A stretch of DNA of 64,000 bases from an uncultured Lachnospiraceae bacterium (GCA_930972465.1 CAKNHF010000005.1:1-64000), one strand, 5' to 3'; positions 51,199 through 61,166 are shown, counted from the first letter of the stretch. Notes: a model not told the origin generated them from the sequence alone. Numbers and translations are program-made.

Positions 51199-53037
51199 TT
51201 GGACAACAACAGAAAATACAGAGGAGTGAGCGGCCCGACTATATTGATGTTCATTGTGATCGTGGTCGCGGCACTCTGGATGGCAAATCAGCTCCAGGTG
51301 CATCAGCAGGAGATGACATATACCGCTTTTGTAAATGAAGTGGAAGACGGCAATGTGAGAGATGTCTATATCAGCCAGAACAGCGCGGTGCCTACGGGAA
51401 CTGTTTCGGTAACACTGAAGGACGACGGAACGACCAGAACCGTCAATGTATCGGATGTTGATAAGGTCGAAGAGCTTCTTCAGAGCAATGAAATAGATTA
51501 CGGAATGTCGGATGTTCCGCGAGAATCCATGATTTCTACGATTCTGATTCCGCTTCTGATCACCATGTGCGGGGTGTTCCTCCTGTTTTTCCTTATGAAC
51601 AGGCAGGGCGGGGGCTCCAATGCAAAGGCAATGAATTTCGGAAAGAGCCGTGCGAGGATGACCACGCAGAATGAGATCAAGGTTACATTTGCCGATGTGG
51701 CGGGGCTGAAAGAAGAGAAGGAAGAGCTTGAAGAGATCGTAGATTTTCTTAAGGCGCCCAAGAAATATATCCAGGTCGGTGCCAGGATCCCCAAAGGAGT
51801 GCTTCTGGAAGGACCTCCCGGAACGGGTAAAACCCTTCTGGCGAAAGCCGTGGCAGGTGAAGCAGGGGTTCCCTTCTTCAGCATTTCAGGATCGGATTTT
51901 GTGGAAATGTTTGTCGGCGTAGGCGCCTCCCGTGTGAGAGATCTGTTTCAGGATGCCAAGAAAAATGCGCCGTGCATTGTGTTTATTGATGAGATCGATG
52001 CGGTCGCAAGACGACGTGGAAGCGGACTCGGAGGCGGTCATGACGAGCGCGAGCAGACTCTGAATCAGCTGCTGGTCGAGATGGACGGATTCGGCGTGAA
52101 CGAAGGAATTATCGTTATGGCGGCAACCAATCGCAAGGATATCCTTGATCCTGCGATTCTGCGTCCGGGAAGATTTGACAGAAATGTCATTGTCGGACGC
52201 CCGGATGTGGGCGGAAGGGAAGAGATCCTTCGTGTCCACGCAAGAAACAAGCCTCTGGGAGATGACGTTGATCTGAAGCAGATTGCGCAGACGACGGCGG
52301 GGTTCACAGGAGCTGATCTTGAGAATCTTCTGAATGAAGCGGCCATCCTTGCTGCAAAGGACAATCGGGTCTTTGTTCAGCAGTCGGATATACGGCATGC
52401 ATTTGTAAAAGTAGGGATCGGACCGGAGAAGAAGAGCCGTATCGTATCTGATAAAGAACGCCGTATTACGGCTTATCATGAGGCGGGGCATGCGATTCTT
52501 TTCCATGTGCTTCCTGATGTGGGGCCGGTCTATAGCGTGTCGATCATTCCCACCGGAGGAGCGGGAGGCTATACGATGCCTCTGCCGGAGAAGGATGACA
52601 TGTTCAACACCAGAGGACATATGCTTCAGGAGATTACTGTATCCCTCGGCGGACGTGTGGCGGAAGAGGAGATATTTGACGATATTACCACGGGAGCCTC
52701 ACAGGACATCAAGCAGGCGACCGCTATTGCCAAATCCATGATTACCAAATTCGGTATGTCCGAGCGTCTCGGTCTGATCAATTATGACAATGACAGCGAC
52801 GAGGTCTTTATCGGACGCGATTTCGGTCACACTTCAAGGGGATATGGAGAGAAGGTTGCAGGTGCGATCGATGAGGAAGTAAAGCGTATTATAGATGAAT
52901 GTTACCTGAAAGCCAGGGCGATCATTAAAGAATATCACCCAGTACTTGAAGCGTGTGCACAGCTGCTGCTTGAAAAAGAAAAGATAACAAGAAGTGAATT
53001 TGAAGCACTGTTCGAGAACAATGGAGCGGAGGCGTAG
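51199..53037 (+). CDS. ftsH: ATP-dependent zinc metalloprotease FtsH
   Basis: A 612-residue membrane AAA+ protease. Two membrane helices (about 13-29 and 110-132) flank an outer domain. The AAA module has Walker A GPPGTGKT at 205-212, Walker B FIDEID at 262-267 and the second region of homology; zinc site HEAGH is at 427-431. It degrades misfolded membrane and short-lived regulatory proteins. The start is TTG 51199, ten bases after GGAAGGAG. Confidence 0.96.
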   Translation: MDNNRKYRGVSGPTILMFIVIVVAALWMANQLQVHQQEMTYTAFVNEVEDGNVRDVYISQNSAVPTGTVSVTLKDDGTTRTVNVSDVDKVEELLQSNEIDYGMSDVPRESMISTILIPLLITMCGVFLLFFLMNRQGGGSNAKAMNFGKSRARMTTQNEIKVTFADVAGLKEEKEELEEIVDFLKAPKKYIQVGARIPKGVLLEGPPGTGKTLLAKAVAGEAGVPFFSISGSDFVEMFVGVGASRVRDLFQDAKKNAPCIVFIDEIDAVARRRGSGLGGGHDEREQTLNQLLVEMDGFGVNEGIIVMAATNRKDILDPAILRPGRFDRNVIVGRPDVGGREEILRVHARNKPLGDDVDLKQIAQTTAGFTGADLENLLNEAAILAAKDNRVFVQQSDIRHAFVKVGIGPEKKSRIVSDKERRITAYHEAGHAILFHVLPDVGPVYSVSIIPTGGAGGYTMPLPEKDDMFNTRGHMLQEITVSLGGRVAEEEIFDDITTGASQDIKQATAIAKSMITKFGMSERLGLINYDNDSDEVFIGRDFGHTSRGYGEKVAGAIDEEVKRIIDECYLKARAIIKEYHPVLEACAQLLLEKEKITRSEFEALFENNGAEA

Positions 53038-53085
53038 CAGCATCCGCTCTTCATGCTGTGATGCACTTTCATGCATGCTGCTTTT
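53037..53085 (+). terminator. Hairpin after ftsH
   Basis: GCAGCAT (53037-53043) pairs with ATGCTGC (53075-53081) with further pairing inside, then TTTTG. Confidence 0.55.
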
Positions 53086-53124
53086 GCCGGATTATGATTC
53101 AACTTTAGAAGGAGGCTTGATATT

Positions 53125-55179
53125 ATGAACAGAGATGCACTGTTCTGTGATGGGACGCAGGATTACGTAATTCCGGCAGAACCAGAAATAAATGACAAAA
53201 TAACACTGCGGTTCAGGACTGCGCATAATGATGTGGAAGAAGTAAATATTCTGACGGGAGGACGCAGCTATTCCATGTGGAAAAGAAGTTCCAGGGGAGA
53301 GTTTGATTTCTACGAGATAGAATGTCAGCTCGGGACCGAACCTTTCCGCTATTGTTTTGAGATAAAGAAAGGAGATCAGATCTGCTATTTTAACCGGTAC
53401 GGCGTATCTGATCATATCGAAGATTATTATGCTTTTATCATTGTTCCCGGATTTTCTACCCCTGACTGGGCGAAGGGCGCCGTTATGTATCAGATTTTTG
53501 TGGACCGTTTTTATAACGGGGATCCGACAAATGATGTGGAAGACGGAGAATATATATATATCGGAGCGCCCAGCGCAAAGATAAAGGACTGGAACCGGCC
53601 GCCGGCTTCTCTGGATATCCGGAATTTTTACGGAGGAGATCTTCAGGGAGTTATGGATAAGCTGGATTATCTGCAGGATCTGGGGATAGAGGTAATTTAT
53701 TTTAATCCTCTCTTTGTCTCCCCCTCGAATCATAAATATGATACTCAGGATTATGATTATATTGATCCTCATTATGGCAGGATCGTTGCGGACGGAGGAG
53801 AACTTCTTCCCGAAGGTGCTCAGGATAATATAAATGCGACCAGATATCAGAAACGTACAGGAGATATCCGGAATCTGGAAGCCAGCAACGAGTTGTTTGC
53901 CCGGCTGGTGGAGGAGATGCATAGACGCGGAATGAAAGTAATTCTGGATGGAGTGTTCAATCACTGCGGTTCTTTTAACAAGTGGATGGATAGGGAAAGA
54001 ATTTACGAGAATCAGCCGGAGTATCCGAAGGGAGCGTTTGTCAGCGAGGACAGCCCCTATCATAATTTTTTCCATTTCTTTGACGACCGTCCTGAGGCGT
54101 GGCCTTATAATCCGAACTATGATTCGTGGTGGGGAAATGATACGCTTCCCAAGCTGTCATATGAGGATTCTCCGGAGCTGGAACAGTATATTATGGATAT
54201 AGGAAAGAAATGGGTTTCTCCTCCGTACAATGTTGACGGGTGGCGACTTGATGTTGCGGCGGATCTCGGCTGCAGCAACGAATATAATCACATGTTCTGG
54301 AAACGTTTCAGAAAAGAAGTTAAGAGCGCGAATCCGAATGCGCTGATCCTTGCGGAACATTACGGAGACCCTGCCGAATGGCTCCAGGGTGATGAATGGG
54401 ACAGCGTCATGAATTATGATGCATTTATGGAGCCTCTGACATGGTTCCTTACCGGAATGGAGAAGCACAGTGATGAGCGAAGAACAGACCTCTGGGGAAA
54501 TGTGGATAACTTTGTGGGAGCAATGAGGCATTTTATGGCAAGTATGCTTACGCCGTCTCTTCAGGTGGCCATGAACGAGCTGTCAAATCATGATCATTCC
54601 AGATTTCTTACCCGCACGAATCACATTGTCGGGAGAGCTGAACATGTCGGTTCAAAGGCGGCGGAAGAAGGAATCAATCATGCGGTCATGAGAGAGGCTG
54701 TTGCGGTGCAGATGACCTGGGTGGGAGCTCCGACGATCTATTACGGTGACGAAGCCGGACAGTGCGGATTTACAGATCCGGACAGCAGGCGAAGCTATCC
54801 CTGGGGAAGGGAAGACAAGGAGATGCTTGCGTTCCATAAAGAGATGATTCGGATACACAAGGAAGAGAAGCCGCTCAGAAAGGGATCTATCAAGCTGCTT
54901 CTGGGTGAGAATAATCTGCTTGCTTATGGCAGGTTCCAGGGAGATGAGCAGATCATTGTTGCTTTGAACAACAGTAAAGAACTGAGAGAGGTAACTATTC
55001 CGGTATGGCTCGTCGGGGTGCCTAAGTATGGCAGAATGAAGCGCCTGATATATTCATATGAGACCGGATATACTACGGATTATGATGAGTATATAGTGGA
55101 AGACGGGGAAGTCGTACTGAATATGGGAAGACATTCCGTGATCGTGCTGAAGCCGATCGAACTTCCCATGATCTGCTGA
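53125..55179 (+). CDS. GH13 alpha-glucan hydrolase (neopullulanase/cyclomaltodextrinase type)
   Basis: A 684-residue cytoplasmic protein without signal peptide. Residues 1-115 are an N-terminal beta domain as in neopullulanase-type enzymes; the TIM barrel has DGVFNHCG, GWRLDVAADL (nucleophile Asp), ILAEHYGDP (acid Glu) and LSNHDHSRFL. The C-terminal beta domain starts near residue 590. It should cleave maltodextrins, pullulan or cyclodextrins in the cell; exact specificity cannot be read. GAAGGAGG precedes ATG 53125. A terminator follows. Confidence 0.88.
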   Translation: MNRDALFCDGTQDYVIPAEPEINDKITLRFRTAHNDVEEVNILTGGRSYSMWKRSSRGEFDFYEIECQLGTEPFRYCFEIKKGDQICYFNRYGVSDHIEDYYAFIIVPGFSTPDWAKGAVMYQIFVDRFYNGDPTNDVEDGEYIYIGAPSAKIKDWNRPPASLDIRNFYGGDLQGVMDKLDYLQDLGIEVIYFNPLFVSPSNHKYDTQDYDYIDPHYGRIVADGGELLPEGAQDNINATRYQKRTGDIRNLEASNELFARLVEEMHRRGMKVILDGVFNHCGSFNKWMDRERIYENQPEYPKGAFVSEDSPYHNFFHFFDDRPEAWPYNPNYDSWWGNDTLPKLSYEDSPELEQYIMDIGKKWVSPPYNVDGWRLDVAADLGCSNEYNHMFWKRFRKEVKSANPNALILAEHYGDPAEWLQGDEWDSVMNYDAFMEPLTWFLTGMEKHSDERRTDLWGNVDNFVGAMRHFMASMLTPSLQVAMNELSNHDHSRFLTRTNHIVGRAEHVGSKAAEEGINHAVMREAVAVQMTWVGAPTIYYGDEAGQCGFTDPDSRRSYPWGREDKEMLAFHKEMIRIHKEEKPLRKGSIKLLLGENNLLAYGRFQGDEQIIVALNNSKELREVTIPVWLVGVPKYGRMKRLIYSYETGYTTDYDEYIVEDGEVVLNMGRHSVIVLKPIELPMIC

Positions 55180-55194
55180 TGCATTTTCAAGAGG

Positions 55195-55231
55195 TGCCTG
55201 ACACTTTCGCATAAGTGTCAGGCATCTTTCT
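55195..55231 (+). terminator. Terminator after the GH13 gene
   Basis: Twelve-base perfect arms TGCCTGACACTT / AAGTGTCAGGCA followed by TCTTTCT. Confidence 0.8.
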
Positions 55232-55259
55232 AGGTAAATTAACAGACGGGAGAAGAAAA

Positions 55260-56129
55260 ATGACGAAAAAAGTAGCGGTTATCAATGATTTATCAGGTTT
55301 TGGCAGATGTTCGCTCACTGCTGCGATCTCTGTCATTGCGGCAATGGGGGTGCAGCCCTGTCCGCTTCCGACTGCAATACTGAGCGGACAGACAGGATAT
55401 CCGAGCTATTACTGCGATGACTATACGGAAAAAATGGATGCCATTCGCAAAGAATGGGAAAAAATGGATGTTTCATTTGACGGTATTTATACTGGCTTTA
55501 TGCCAACGGGACGTCAGATTGAAAAAGTCTTCCATTTTCTGGATTCTTTTTATACAAAAAAGACATTTCTGCTCGTCGATCCGATCATGGGGGATGACGG
55601 AAGAAAATTCGGAATATTTACACCGGAACTTTACAGTATGATGAAGGAGCTTGTCATGCGAGCGGATATAATCACTCCGAACCTTACAGAGCTGTGTATC
55701 CTTACAGATACGGATTACCGTATGATAGATCAGATGACAGATGAGAGGCATCTGCTTACGATTGTGGAACAGATGGCAAGGAATCTGATAGCAAAAGGTC
55801 CAAGGGAGATTGTCGTGACCGGTATTCGGTTCAGAGACGGTGCGGAAGGAGAGCAGAAGATGGGAAATCTGGCAGTGACAAAAAAAGAAAAAATGCTGGC
55901 CGCATTTCCGTTTGTCGGAGAAAGCTACTCGGGTACGGGCGACCTCTTTGCGTCTGTAGTCGCGGGAGGAAAGGCACGCGGAGACAGCCTGGATACAGTG
56001 ATCAGACAGGCCGGAAGGCTGATCGAGCTCGCAATAAAGGATGCGGTTCAGGAAGGAGTTCCGAGAAATGACGGAGTAAACTATGAGCAGTTCCTGTGGA
56101 TGTTGGGAAAAGGAGAAATGTCTGAATAG
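55260..56129 (+). CDS. Pyridoxal/pyridoxamine kinase-like protein
   Basis: A 289-residue ribokinase-fold kinase. The N-terminus VINDLSGFGRCSLTAAI and the block LPTAILSGQTGY are typical of PdxK/PdxY-type vitamin B6 kinases; VDPIMGDDGR and the anion hole GTGDLFAS (catalytic Asp) are intact. It phosphorylates pyridoxal or related vitamers for salvage. ATG 55260 was chosen over an upstream in-frame start at 55215 that falls inside the terminator. Its TAG stop forms the left edge of a perfect palindrome. Confidence 0.88.
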   Translation: MTKKVAVINDLSGFGRCSLTAAISVIAAMGVQPCPLPTAILSGQTGYPSYYCDDYTEKMDAIRKEWEKMDVSFDGIYTGFMPTGRQIEKVFHFLDSFYTKKTFLLVDPIMGDDGRKFGIFTPELYSMMKELVMRADIITPNLTELCILTDTDYRMIDQMTDERHLLTIVEQMARNLIAKGPREIVVTGIRFRDGAEGEQKMGNLAVTKKEKMLAAFPFVGESYSGTGDLFASVVAGGKARGDSLDTVIRQAGRLIELAIKDAVQEGVPRNDGVNYEQFLWMLGKGEMSE

Positions 56130-56183
56130 TCAGAAAACGGTGTGCAAAGGGGCCTGACCCCTTTGCACACCGTTTTCTGACTA
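56127..56183. repeat. Perfect 57-bp palindrome holding both convergent stop codons
   Basis: 26-bp perfect arms (56127-56152 and 56158-56183) around the loop CCTGA. The outermost TAG on each strand is the stop of the kinase gene (plus) and of map (minus). The core GGGGCCTGACCCC recurs at 43056 and, in reverse order, at 60029. It should act as a two-way terminator. Confidence 0.95.
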
Positions 56184-57044
56184 TTTTGTCAATACTTCTA
56201 CGCCGTCTTCTTTTACAAGTACCATGTACTCGATCTGTGCGGACAGACCGTCATCGATAGTATATACGGTCCAGTCGTTGTCTTCATCCACGAAGAAATC
56301 GGGACTGCCTTCATTGATCATCGGTTCAATGGTAAACATCATGCCGGGAACAAGAAGCATTTCGCTCCCTTTGGGAGTTACGTAGCTTACGAAAGGATCT
56401 TCGTGGAACTCAAGTCCGATTCCGTGTCCGCCGATGTCTTCGACAACAGAGTAGCCGTTGGCTTTTGCGTGAGTGTTAATGGCGTCGGCTATATCACCGA
56501 GATGTCCCCAGGGCCTGGCTGCTGCGAGACCGAGATTCACGCACTCTTCTGTTACGCGGATGAGGCGCTCTGCGCGCTTGGAGATCTTTCCCATCTTGAA
56601 CATACGTGAGGCATCTGAAAAATAGCCGTCCAGAATTGTGGAAACATCCACATTGATTATATCTCCTTCCTGGAGAATGATATTCTCATCGGGGATGCCG
56701 TGACAGATTTCGTTGTTAATTGACGTGCATACGCTCTTGGGAAATCCCTGATAGTTTAAAGGCGCGGGGATACCGCCATGCTCGGTGGTGAAACGATATA
56801 CGATATCATCGATCTCCGCAGTGCTCATTCCGATGTGAATGTGTCTGGCGACTTCATCCAGCACCGCGGTGTTCAATGCGGCGCTTTCCCGGATTTTTTC
56901 AATCTGATGCGGGGTCTTCAGCAGGCTTCTGGAGGGAACGATTTCACCTCTTTCTGCGTGAAGCATCATTTTTTCTTCGATCGGCATGTGGCATTTCTTA
57001 TACTTCTTTCCACTGCCGCACCAGCAAAGGTCATTTCTTTCCAT
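56181..57044 (-). CDS. map: Methionine aminopeptidase with SEC-C zinc motif
   Basis: A 287-residue enzyme that removes the initiator Met. An N-terminal SEC-C motif (C7, C9, C18, H19) is followed by the type I catalytic domain with HGIPDENIILQEGDIINVDV, GYFSDASRMF, GHGIGLEFHEDP and TIEPMI, giving the Asp, Asp, His, Glu, Glu metal ligands. The SEC-C extension, also found in SecA, is known from long MAPs and may bind the ribosome. It converges with the kinase gene. Confidence 0.93.
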   Translation of the reverse strand: MERNDLCWCGSGKKYKKCHMPIEEKMMLHAERGEIVPSRSLLKTPHQIEKIRESAALNTAVLDEVARHIHIGMSTAEIDDIVYRFTTEHGGIPAPLNYQGFPKSVCTSINNEICHGIPDENIILQEGDIINVDVSTILDGYFSDASRMFKMGKISKRAERLIRVTEECVNLGLAAARPWGHLGDIADAINTHAKANGYSVVEDIGGHGIGLEFHEDPFVSYVTPKGSEMLLVPGMMFTIEPMINEGSPDFFVDEDNDWTVYTIDDGLSAQIEYMVLVKEDGVEVLTK

Positions 57045-57115
57045 GAATTACATCTCCTCTTTTTAATTTCACAATATCTGTCTGACGTTTCCACAGTTAC
57101 CGGACGGAAAATATG

Positions 57116-58351
57116 TCAGAACTGATGAATAAACAGACCGCTTCTGAGTTTGGGTTCAAACCAGGTGGACTTGGGCGGCATGAGCAGCCCTGCATCGGCA
57201 ACTCTTAGAAGTTCCTCCATTGAAGTCGGATACATGGAAAATGCAATTCCACCGGATATGTCAGCGGATCTTTCCAGTTCCTCCAGGCCGCGTATTCCTC
57301 CGATAAAATGAATGCGGCTGTCCGTTTTCGGATCATGGATTCCAAATACGGGTTCGAGGATCCTGTCCTGAAGAACAGAAACGTCAAGACATTTTACGGG
57401 ATCATCTGTACAGAGACCGCGTGCCGGCGAAAGGCGGTACCATTTTCCGCCGTGATAGAGACCGAACTCCCCCTTCTTTTTCGGACGGTACGGGCACTGT
57501 TCCGCTGGAGCAACTTCAAACTCATTTCTTATCATACCAAGAACTTCATCAAATGTATACCCGTTTAAATCTGTAACCACACGATTGTAATCGTAGATCT
57601 GAAGCTCATCAGAGGGAAAGAGAACAGACAGAAAAAAGTTGTACTCCTCATCCCCGGAAAAGCCCGGATCTGCGGCCCTGCGCTTCATTCCGACCTTTAC
57701 GGCGGAGGCGGCACGATGGTGGCCGTCCGCAATATACAGGTGGGGAATGACGGAAAACAGATGAGAAATATTCTCGATATCATTCCTGCTTTTGATCATC
57801 CAACCCTGATGACGAACGGCGTCGTCGGATATGAAATCAAATAAGGGATCTTCCTGACGGATTCTGCCTATCAGTGTTCTGATCTGTTCATCCGGCCGGT
57901 AAGTCAGGAAAATGGGCCCGGTCTGAGCGCTGCATATATCTACATGTCTGATCCGGTCAAGTTCTTTTTCTTCCAGAGTATTCTCATGTTTCAGGATCAC
58001 TCCGTTTAAATAATCATCAACCGCTGCGCAGCCGACAAGTCCGGACTGTGTGCGGCCGTTCATTGTGAGTGAATAGATGTAGAAACAGGGAGAAGCATCT
58101 TTTACGAAGGAGCCGTCAGCAATCATGGAGTTCAGGGTATCTCTGGCTTTTTCATAAACCTGAAGGGAATACATGTCAGTCCCTTCGGGAAACTGCGTTT
58201 CCGCGCGGTCGATCTTCAGAAATGAAAACGGATTTTCTGTAACAATACTGCGGGCCTCCCGGCTGTTATATACATCGTACGGAAGTGCCGCAATGGAAGC
58301 GGCGAGATTTCCTGACGGCCTGACGGCCTGAAACGGTCGGATCGTACTCAT
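57116..58351 (-). CDS. DUF1015 family protein
   Basis: A 411-residue cytoplasmic protein matching the DUF1015 family in length and pattern: IRPFQAVRPSGNLAASIAALPYDV at the N-terminus, NPFSFLKIDRAE, and the strongly conserved YIADGHHRAASAVKVG block near residue 205. The activity is not established; in related organisms the gene is often near serine-metabolism genes, which are not seen here. Divergent to the FHA gene. Confidence 0.88.
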   Translation of the reverse strand: MSTIRPFQAVRPSGNLAASIAALPYDVYNSREARSIVTENPFSFLKIDRAETQFPEGTDMYSLQVYEKARDTLNSMIADGSFVKDASPCFYIYSLTMNGRTQSGLVGCAAVDDYLNGVILKHENTLEEKELDRIRHVDICSAQTGPIFLTYRPDEQIRTLIGRIRQEDPLFDFISDDAVRHQGWMIKSRNDIENISHLFSVIPHLYIADGHHRAASAVKVGMKRRAADPGFSGDEEYNFFLSVLFPSDELQIYDYNRVVTDLNGYTFDEVLGMIRNEFEVAPAEQCPYRPKKKGEFGLYHGGKWYRLSPARGLCTDDPVKCLDVSVLQDRILEPVFGIHDPKTDSRIHFIGGIRGLEELERSADISGGIAFSMYPTSMEELLRVADAGLLMPPKSTWFEPKLRSGLFIHQF

Positions 58352-58574
58352 TTTATCCTCCTCTGCCCTGCGGGCTCTTGATCATAGTTAGGTCCTGCAT
58401 GTGCGCATTCATGCCGGAAAAGGGAGCGGTAACGGTTGTCTTGAGGCAGTATGCTGTGTTTCGGGCGTGAACTGTTCATATTTTAGCACAGATTATGGCA
58501 AAAAGATACATCTGATGCTTGCCCCGGGAGAAAAAATATAGTACGATAAAGATTCAAAGGAGTGGTAAATATAT

Positions 58575-59138
58575 ATGTGGTACTGGATTGTGGTGATTCT
58601 GCTTATACTGGGCTGCGCGGCACTGCTGGGCGGAACGTTCATGACTATAAAGAAAAATAAAGCCGAGGATGCCATGATGAGAAGAACTGGCGGCCATCGG
58701 CGTGTCAGTCCGGATGAAGAGGACGACGAAGAGGATGCCTATCAATACGAACGCAGAAGGAGGCGTTCGAGACGGGAGGAAGAGGCGCCCAGAGCACGTC
58801 AGAGAAAAAGGCGGCAGTGGAAGATCATTCTTGAAGATCTCGACAGCTGGGAAAAGTACAGTTTTATCTTTTATGATACGGTGGGCATCGGACGGGGAAG
58901 GGACGGCAGCAGATACGAGTGTTATCTTCCGGTTCCGACAGATGTCCGTGTATCCAAGAATCACTGCATGATTATTCACCGGGGAGATAAGCTGTATCTG
59001 AAAGACGAAGGCTCAAGAAACGGCACCTTCCTGAACGGAAAACGGGTTGACCGGCCTATTGTTATCCAGAAGGATGACGTGATCGGCGTGGGAGAGACAA
59101 GACTGGAGATCCTGAAGATACTCAGAGAAAGTGAATAG
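58575..59138 (+). CDS. Membrane-anchored FHA-domain protein
   Basis: A 187-residue protein with one N-terminal membrane helix (residues 3-25), a charged linker with runs of Asp/Glu and Arg, and a C-terminal FHA domain (GIGRGRDGSRYECYLP, VSKNHCMIIHRGDKLYLKD, SRNGTFLNGKR). FHA domains bind phosphothreonine, so it likely works with a Ser/Thr kinase elsewhere. AAAGGAG precedes ATG 58575. The R, S, H and N contacts of the family are present. Confidence 0.9.
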   Translation: MWYWIVVILLILGCAALLGGTFMTIKKNKAEDAMMRRTGGHRRVSPDEEDDEEDAYQYERRRRRSRREEEAPRARQRKRRQWKIILEDLDSWEKYSFIFYDTVGIGRGRDGSRYECYLPVPTDVRVSKNHCMIIHRGDKLYLKDEGSRNGTFLNGKRVDRPIVIQKDDVIGVGETRLEILKILRESE

Positions 59139-59146
59139 AGCGGAAG

Positions 59147-59170
59147 GGACATCGGAGGATGTCCTTTTTT
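59147..59170 (+). terminator. Terminator after the FHA gene
   Basis: GGACATC / GATGTCC with loop GGAG and TTTTTT. Confidence 0.85.
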
Positions 59171-59181
59171 GTTTATTAGGA

Positions 59182-59224
59182 AACTTTGTTCTCTGTTTAA
59201 TAAAACGCTCTGCGGGATGCGCAT
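59182..59224 (+). repeat. Dispersed repeat A, copy 2
   Basis: Similar to 34560-34602 (shared TTAATAAAA/TTAAATAAAAA, CGCTC, GCGG, ATGCGCAT). Both copies lie in noncoding DNA next to a terminator. Confidence 0.6.
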
Positions 59225-59367
59225 GCTGCAGCAGGGGCGTTCACTGTGTTTGCCTGGTAAATCTAATTCTTGATAATACGCAGAATGAATACTAAAATGC
59301 TTAGGAACCGAAATAAAATGACGATCTTGCTGAGAGAAAAGACTGCAGTGCAGAGAAAGGCCTCATT

Positions 59368-60022
59368 ATGGAAACAGGAAAAGTGATAAATAAAATTTCG
59401 AACCGTCTGAGGAGACGGTCGAAAGCGGTCCAGGAGGCCATCGGGATAAGCGGAGCACAGGGGAATATTTTAAGCTATATTCTTGCAGAAGCTATGCATC
59501 GATCATTGTCGGTCTTGTGTTTGCAGTGGCGCTGATCGTGTTCATAGACCCGACTGCCAGGGCGCGGTGAGAGTGTTTGCGGCGGCATTTACAGTAAGGC
59601 TTGCTCAGTCAGTGGCGGTTCTCATGAACCAGGTATGCATCATGGATACGATTGTACACGGGATGGCTGTCCTGCTGGAAAACAGGAGTGCGCTTCTCGA
59701 GCTGCTGATCATTTTCGTCTTTGTGACGCTGTTTAATTTTCTGGTGGTTTCAGGAAGCGGAAAAGCGGTCATCATCATGCCGATTCTGCAGCCGCTGGGG
59801 AAGATACTGAATATCAACCAGCAGGTGCTTGTGCTCACATACCAGTACGGAGACGGAATCACAAAAAGTTTCTGGCCGGGCAGTTCCCTGGTACAGCTCT
59901 TCATGTGCGGCGTGGATTACGGCTCCTGGCTCAGGTTCTGCTGGAAAATATATCTGTCTTTTATCGTAAGTGCGTTTATTCTGATCATGATTGCGCACGG
60001 GATCGGATACCGACCTTTCTGA
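59368..60022 (+). pseudogene. Remnant of a YfcC/DcuC-type transporter
   Basis: The C-terminal half of a polytopic carrier is clear in one frame (FVTLFNFLVVSGSGKAVIIMPIL, then YQYGDGITKSFWPGSS), matching the C4-dicarboxylate-type YfcC/DcuC group. Upstream, a short hydrophobic piece (IIVGLVFAVALIVFIDP) lies in a different frame, and an ATG at 59368 opens a frame that stops after 55 codons. Most of the transporter's N-terminal half is missing. It is a decayed, internally deleted gene. Confidence 0.75.
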
Positions 60023-60028
60023 ATATTC

Positions 60029-60099
60029 TGAAAATGGTGATCACAGGGGTCAGGCCCCAATGTAAAAACGGGCCCGACCCCCGTGAATCACGTTTACGC
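60029..60099. repeat. Dispersed palindrome B, divergent copy
   Basis: AATGGTGATCACAGGGGTC and its near-complement GACCCCCGTGAATCACGTT enclose a second GGGGTCAGGCCCC core. A long imperfect hairpin in the gap after the transporter remnant. Confidence 0.65.
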
Positions 60100-60147
60100 C
60101 GGATCAGCATATAGTACAGATATAATGTCTTTTTGGAGTGGAAGAGC

Positions 60148-60516
60148 ATGAATCAGAAACTGCCGTACTATATGGCTTATCCGATGCCGTTTGTATTTGA
60201 TGACGAGAGAACAGAAAGGATGGACTTTGAATATCTCAAGAGTCTGTACCCGGATATTCCGAAGAGACTCCTGCCCTATGTAGAGGAGGAGTGTGACCGG
60301 ATGGAATATGACAACAGCATGGTATATGACGAATATCCCGACAAACTTCAGCTGCGTCTGATGTGCGCAAGGGCATGCAGGAATATAGAAAAAAATGAAA
60401 AAGGAATATACGATGACGATATGGGAAAGATACGTGATCTCGTGGAAGTCATGATGTATCAGGAACTGTATAAGCGCAGATGCGATCACCGCAGAAAAAG
60501 CAGGAGAATTTACTAA
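60148..60516 (+). CDS. Small acidic hypothetical protein
   Basis: A 122-residue soluble protein with many Tyr, Asp and Glu (YYMAYPMPFVFDDERTERMD) and a basic C-terminus (RRCDHRRKSRRIY). I know similar short proteins only as uncharacterised Lachnospiraceae sequences. TTTGGAG precedes ATG 60148; the in-frame TTG at 60133 lies in the ribosome site. TATAAT at 60121 is a likely -10 box. Confidence 0.6.
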   Translation: MNQKLPYYMAYPMPFVFDDERTERMDFEYLKSLYPDIPKRLLPYVEEECDRMEYDNSMVYDEYPDKLQLRLMCARACRNIEKNEKGIYDDDMGKIRDLVEVMMYQELYKRRCDHRRKSRRIY

Positions 60517-60606
60517 AGAGAAAAACTGTGTTATACTCTGAATGTTTACTGAACCGTAGGGAGTCAGACACATGATCAATTCAGACAGAAGAAGGATGGA
60601 ATACAT

Positions 60607-61137
60607 ATGAAAGATAATCTGATTTTTATCGGAATGCCCGCTGTGGGAAAAAGCACAGTCGGCATTGTTGTGGCGAAGCGGCTCGGAAAGCGTTTTGTCG
60701 ATACAGATCTTCTGATACAGGAGCAGGAGAAGAAACTGCTCCGGGAGATCATAGCAGAGGTGGGAGATGATGGATTTCTTGCCATAGAAAACCAGGTGAA
60801 CCGGGAAGTGAACGCGGAGAACTCGGTGATCTCTCCCGGCGGGAGCGTGATCTACTGTGAAGAAGCCATGAAACATTATAAAGAGATAGGAACCGTGGTA
60901 TATTTAAAGGCTTCTTATCAGACAATAAAAAAACGGATTCGCAATCCGCAGAAGAGGGGCGTGGTTCTCAGAGAGGGTCAGTCGCTGAGAGATCTTTATA
61001 ATGAGCGTGTTCCGTACTTTGAAAAATATGCAGATATCACGGTATGCGAGGACGGATGCAGGATAGAGGAGACGATAGAAAATGTTATAAATGCTGTTTC
61101 CGAATACCGGGTTTCCGGCCCAAAAACAAAAAAATAA
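60607..61137 (+). CDS. aroK: Shikimate kinase
   Basis: A 176-residue P-loop kinase of aromatic amino acid synthesis. Walker A GMPAVGKST is at 9-17, the shikimate-binding DTDLLI at 33-38, and SPGGSV the second substrate loop. The usual RPLL motif of the lid region reads RGVVLREGQ, so lid or substrate specificity may differ. GAAGGATGG precedes ATG 60607 at a good distance. Confidence 0.85.
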   Translation: MKDNLIFIGMPAVGKSTVGIVVAKRLGKRFVDTDLLIQEQEKKLLREIIAEVGDDGFLAIENQVNREVNAENSVISPGGSVIYCEEAMKHYKEIGTVVYLKASYQTIKKRIRNPQKRGVVLREGQSLRDLYNERVPYFEKYADITVCEDGCRIEETIENVINAVSEYRVSGPKTKK

Positions 61138-61138
61138 T

Positions 61139-61166
61139 TTTACAAACAGGTTTTTTGTGGTATAAT
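61139..61166 (+). promoter_or_regulatory. Promoter of murA
   Basis: TTTACA, 16-bp spacer, TATAAT, with TG before the -10 (TGGTATAAT). The leader is about 125 bases. Confidence 0.65.

Noticed and set aside
53092-54075. A 327-residue minus-strand frame
   Set aside because: Antisense to the GH13 gene; no plausible start or family.
59483-60022. A functional 179-residue membrane protein
   Set aside because: It is the C-terminal piece of a larger transporter with the upstream parts in other frames or missing, so it was annotated as a pseudogene.
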